Source: UBA3537 sp964219345 (GTDB lineage: Bacteria; Bacteroidota; Bacteroidia; Flavobacteriales; Flavobacteriaceae). From it: a stretch of DNA of 64,000 nt. The notes beneath the pieces are model-generated. The model had not been told where the DNA came from. It ran no database searches and was given only the letters and a program-made list of their open reading frames with translations. Shown one piece after another: positions 63,328 through 64,000 of this stretch (positions are counted from its first letter, which is position 1; each line of letters opens with the position of its first letter). A program made the position numbers and the translations under genes. The stretch covers positions 1 through 64,000 of the forward strand of contig CAXPPN010000032.1 of the NCBI GenBank assembly GCA_964219345.1. Reading direction: 5' to 3'.

Positions 63328-64000
63328 ATGAAGAAGATCATATTTTTAACCTTAGCATTTGCCATTTTCAGCAGTTGTGGTTCTAGAGATAAAGGAGAAC
63401 TTGTTGGTGTTAAAGGCAAAAGATGGCATCCAGAGAAGCCTTATGGAATGAGTCTAATTCCAGGTGGTGCATTTGTGATGGGTAAAGCAGATGATGACGT
63501 TGTTGATTTACAAGACGCTCCAACCAAAACAGTTACTGTACGTTCTTTTTACATGGACGAAACAGAAATCACAAATAGTGAATATCGTCAATTTGTGCAT
63601 TGGGTCAGAGATTCTATTTTGAGAGAAAAACTTGCAGAAATGGCCGATTTAGAAGGAAAAACTTCGGAAGATGAAGGTATTGGTCAATTTGCATATCTTG
63701 ACTCTGGGGATGAAGAAGAGTTGACCCCATATCAACGCTATATGCTTGATACCTATGGTGATGAACAACGACAAATCAATAGAGATGTAGATCTTATTTT
63801 TGATACAGAGGATTATCCAGATGAGCTGTATGCAGAAGTAATGGATGGAATGTACCTTCCACCAGATGAGTGGTATAATGGTCAGCGTACATGGGATGTA
63901 GAACAATTTGTATTTGAATATACTTATATGGACATTGAAGAAGCTGCAAAATATAGAGAATTAAAACGTAGCGACTTCATTGAAAAATATCCAGTAAAGG
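63328..64000 (+). CDS. gldK: Gliding motility / T9SS lipoprotein GldK (N-terminal part)
   Basis: ATG 63328; the gene runs off the right edge after about 224 residues. The signal peptide ends IFSSCG, with lipidation at the Cys. Family features: KPYGMSLIPGGAFVMG and RSFYMDETEITNSEYRQF, the FGE-sulfatase-like start of GldK/PorK. GldK forms the outer-membrane ring of T9SS with GldN; gldL, gldM and gldN are expected just beyond the window. The gap 63216-63327 holds a near-consensus TAAGTTTA box and the GC hairpin. Confidence 0.93.
   Translation, partial: MKKIIFLTLAFAIFSSCGSRDKGELVGVKGKRWHPEKPYGMSLIPGGAFVMGKADDDVVDLQDAPTKTVTVRSFYMDETEITNSEYRQFVHWVRDSILREKLAEMADLEGKTSEDEGIGQFAYLDSGDEEELTPYQRYMLDTYGDEQRQINRDVDLIFDTEDYPDELYAEVMDGMYLPPDEWYNGQRTWDVEQFVFEYTYMDIEEAAKYRELKRSDFIEKYPVK

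Noticed and set aside
63649..63906. 85-codon minus-strand frame inside gldK
   Set aside because: Antisense to a clear coding region, no signal of its own.
1..64000. Prophage, insertion sequence or integrated island
   Set aside because: No integrase, transposase, phage structural gene, terminal repeat or tRNA attachment site was found; base use looks uniform.

Overview
The window looks like a chromosomal segment of a Flavobacteriaceae bacterium (Bacteroidota). It is AT-rich and carries gliding/type IX secretion genes (gldB, gldC, gldD, gldE and the start of gldK), a type B T9SS sorting domain, many lipoproteins, and the Bacteroidota -7 promoter word TAnnTTTG (often with an upstream TTG) before many transcription units. 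No phage, insertion sequence, CRISPR array, rRNA or tRNA was seen. Most of the window is core chromosome, densely packed and arranged in operons.

Layout. 1-401: truncated secreted protein. 575-1786: hflX. 1812-9043 (minus): SUF iron-sulfur operon in the order sufA-sufB-lipoprotein-sufC-sufD-sufS-exported protein-sufE-sufT-DUF2480. 9150-13897 (minus): four overlapping or closely spaced lipoprotein genes, namely a choice-of-anchor B/thrombospondin-3 protein, a seven-repeat propeller, an MbnP-like protein and an MbnH/MauG-like diheme enzyme. 13987-18476: thiL, then ssb-gldE-gldD and mutY on the minus strand. 18607-20774: HU, a 29-residue AURKAIP1/COX24-type protein and RNase G. 20833-25103 (minus): leuA-leuC-leuD-leuB. 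25252-29875: a helical-repeat protein, then a SAM-I riboswitch ahead of metY-osmC-metX. 29953-32982: polyprenyl synthase and dnaG. 32984-34399 (minus): nadE and a LuxR-type regulator with a damaged receiver.

34576-41104: a 1706-residue T9SS-exported surface protein, gldB and gldC. 41115-46598 (minus): the cell-shape operon mreB-mreC-mreD-PBP2-rodA. 46696-48790 (minus): purH and a GAF/fRMsr protein. 48902-52024: a cysteine-doublet metal cassette (HYC_CC_PP protein, TonB-dependent receptor, exported HMA protein). 52091-54017 (minus): groES-groEL. 54149-58533 (minus): miaB, a sigma-54 activator, lptE, a TPR-like protein and secG. 58671-64000: a membrane protein, topA, a ureohydrolase-fold protein lacking its metal ligands, and the start of gldK.

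The most interesting points are: the MbnP/MbnH-type pair inside a four-gene set of probably surface-anchored lipoproteins; the Cys-Cys metal cassette with an inverted repeat before its receptor; the metal-ligand-less ureohydrolase homologue next to gldK; a receiver domain with Ser in place of the phospho-acceptor Asp; and three nucleic-acid enzymes (DnaG, RNase G, TopA) that all lack their usual zinc sites. All calls come from reading the sequence; no database search was run.
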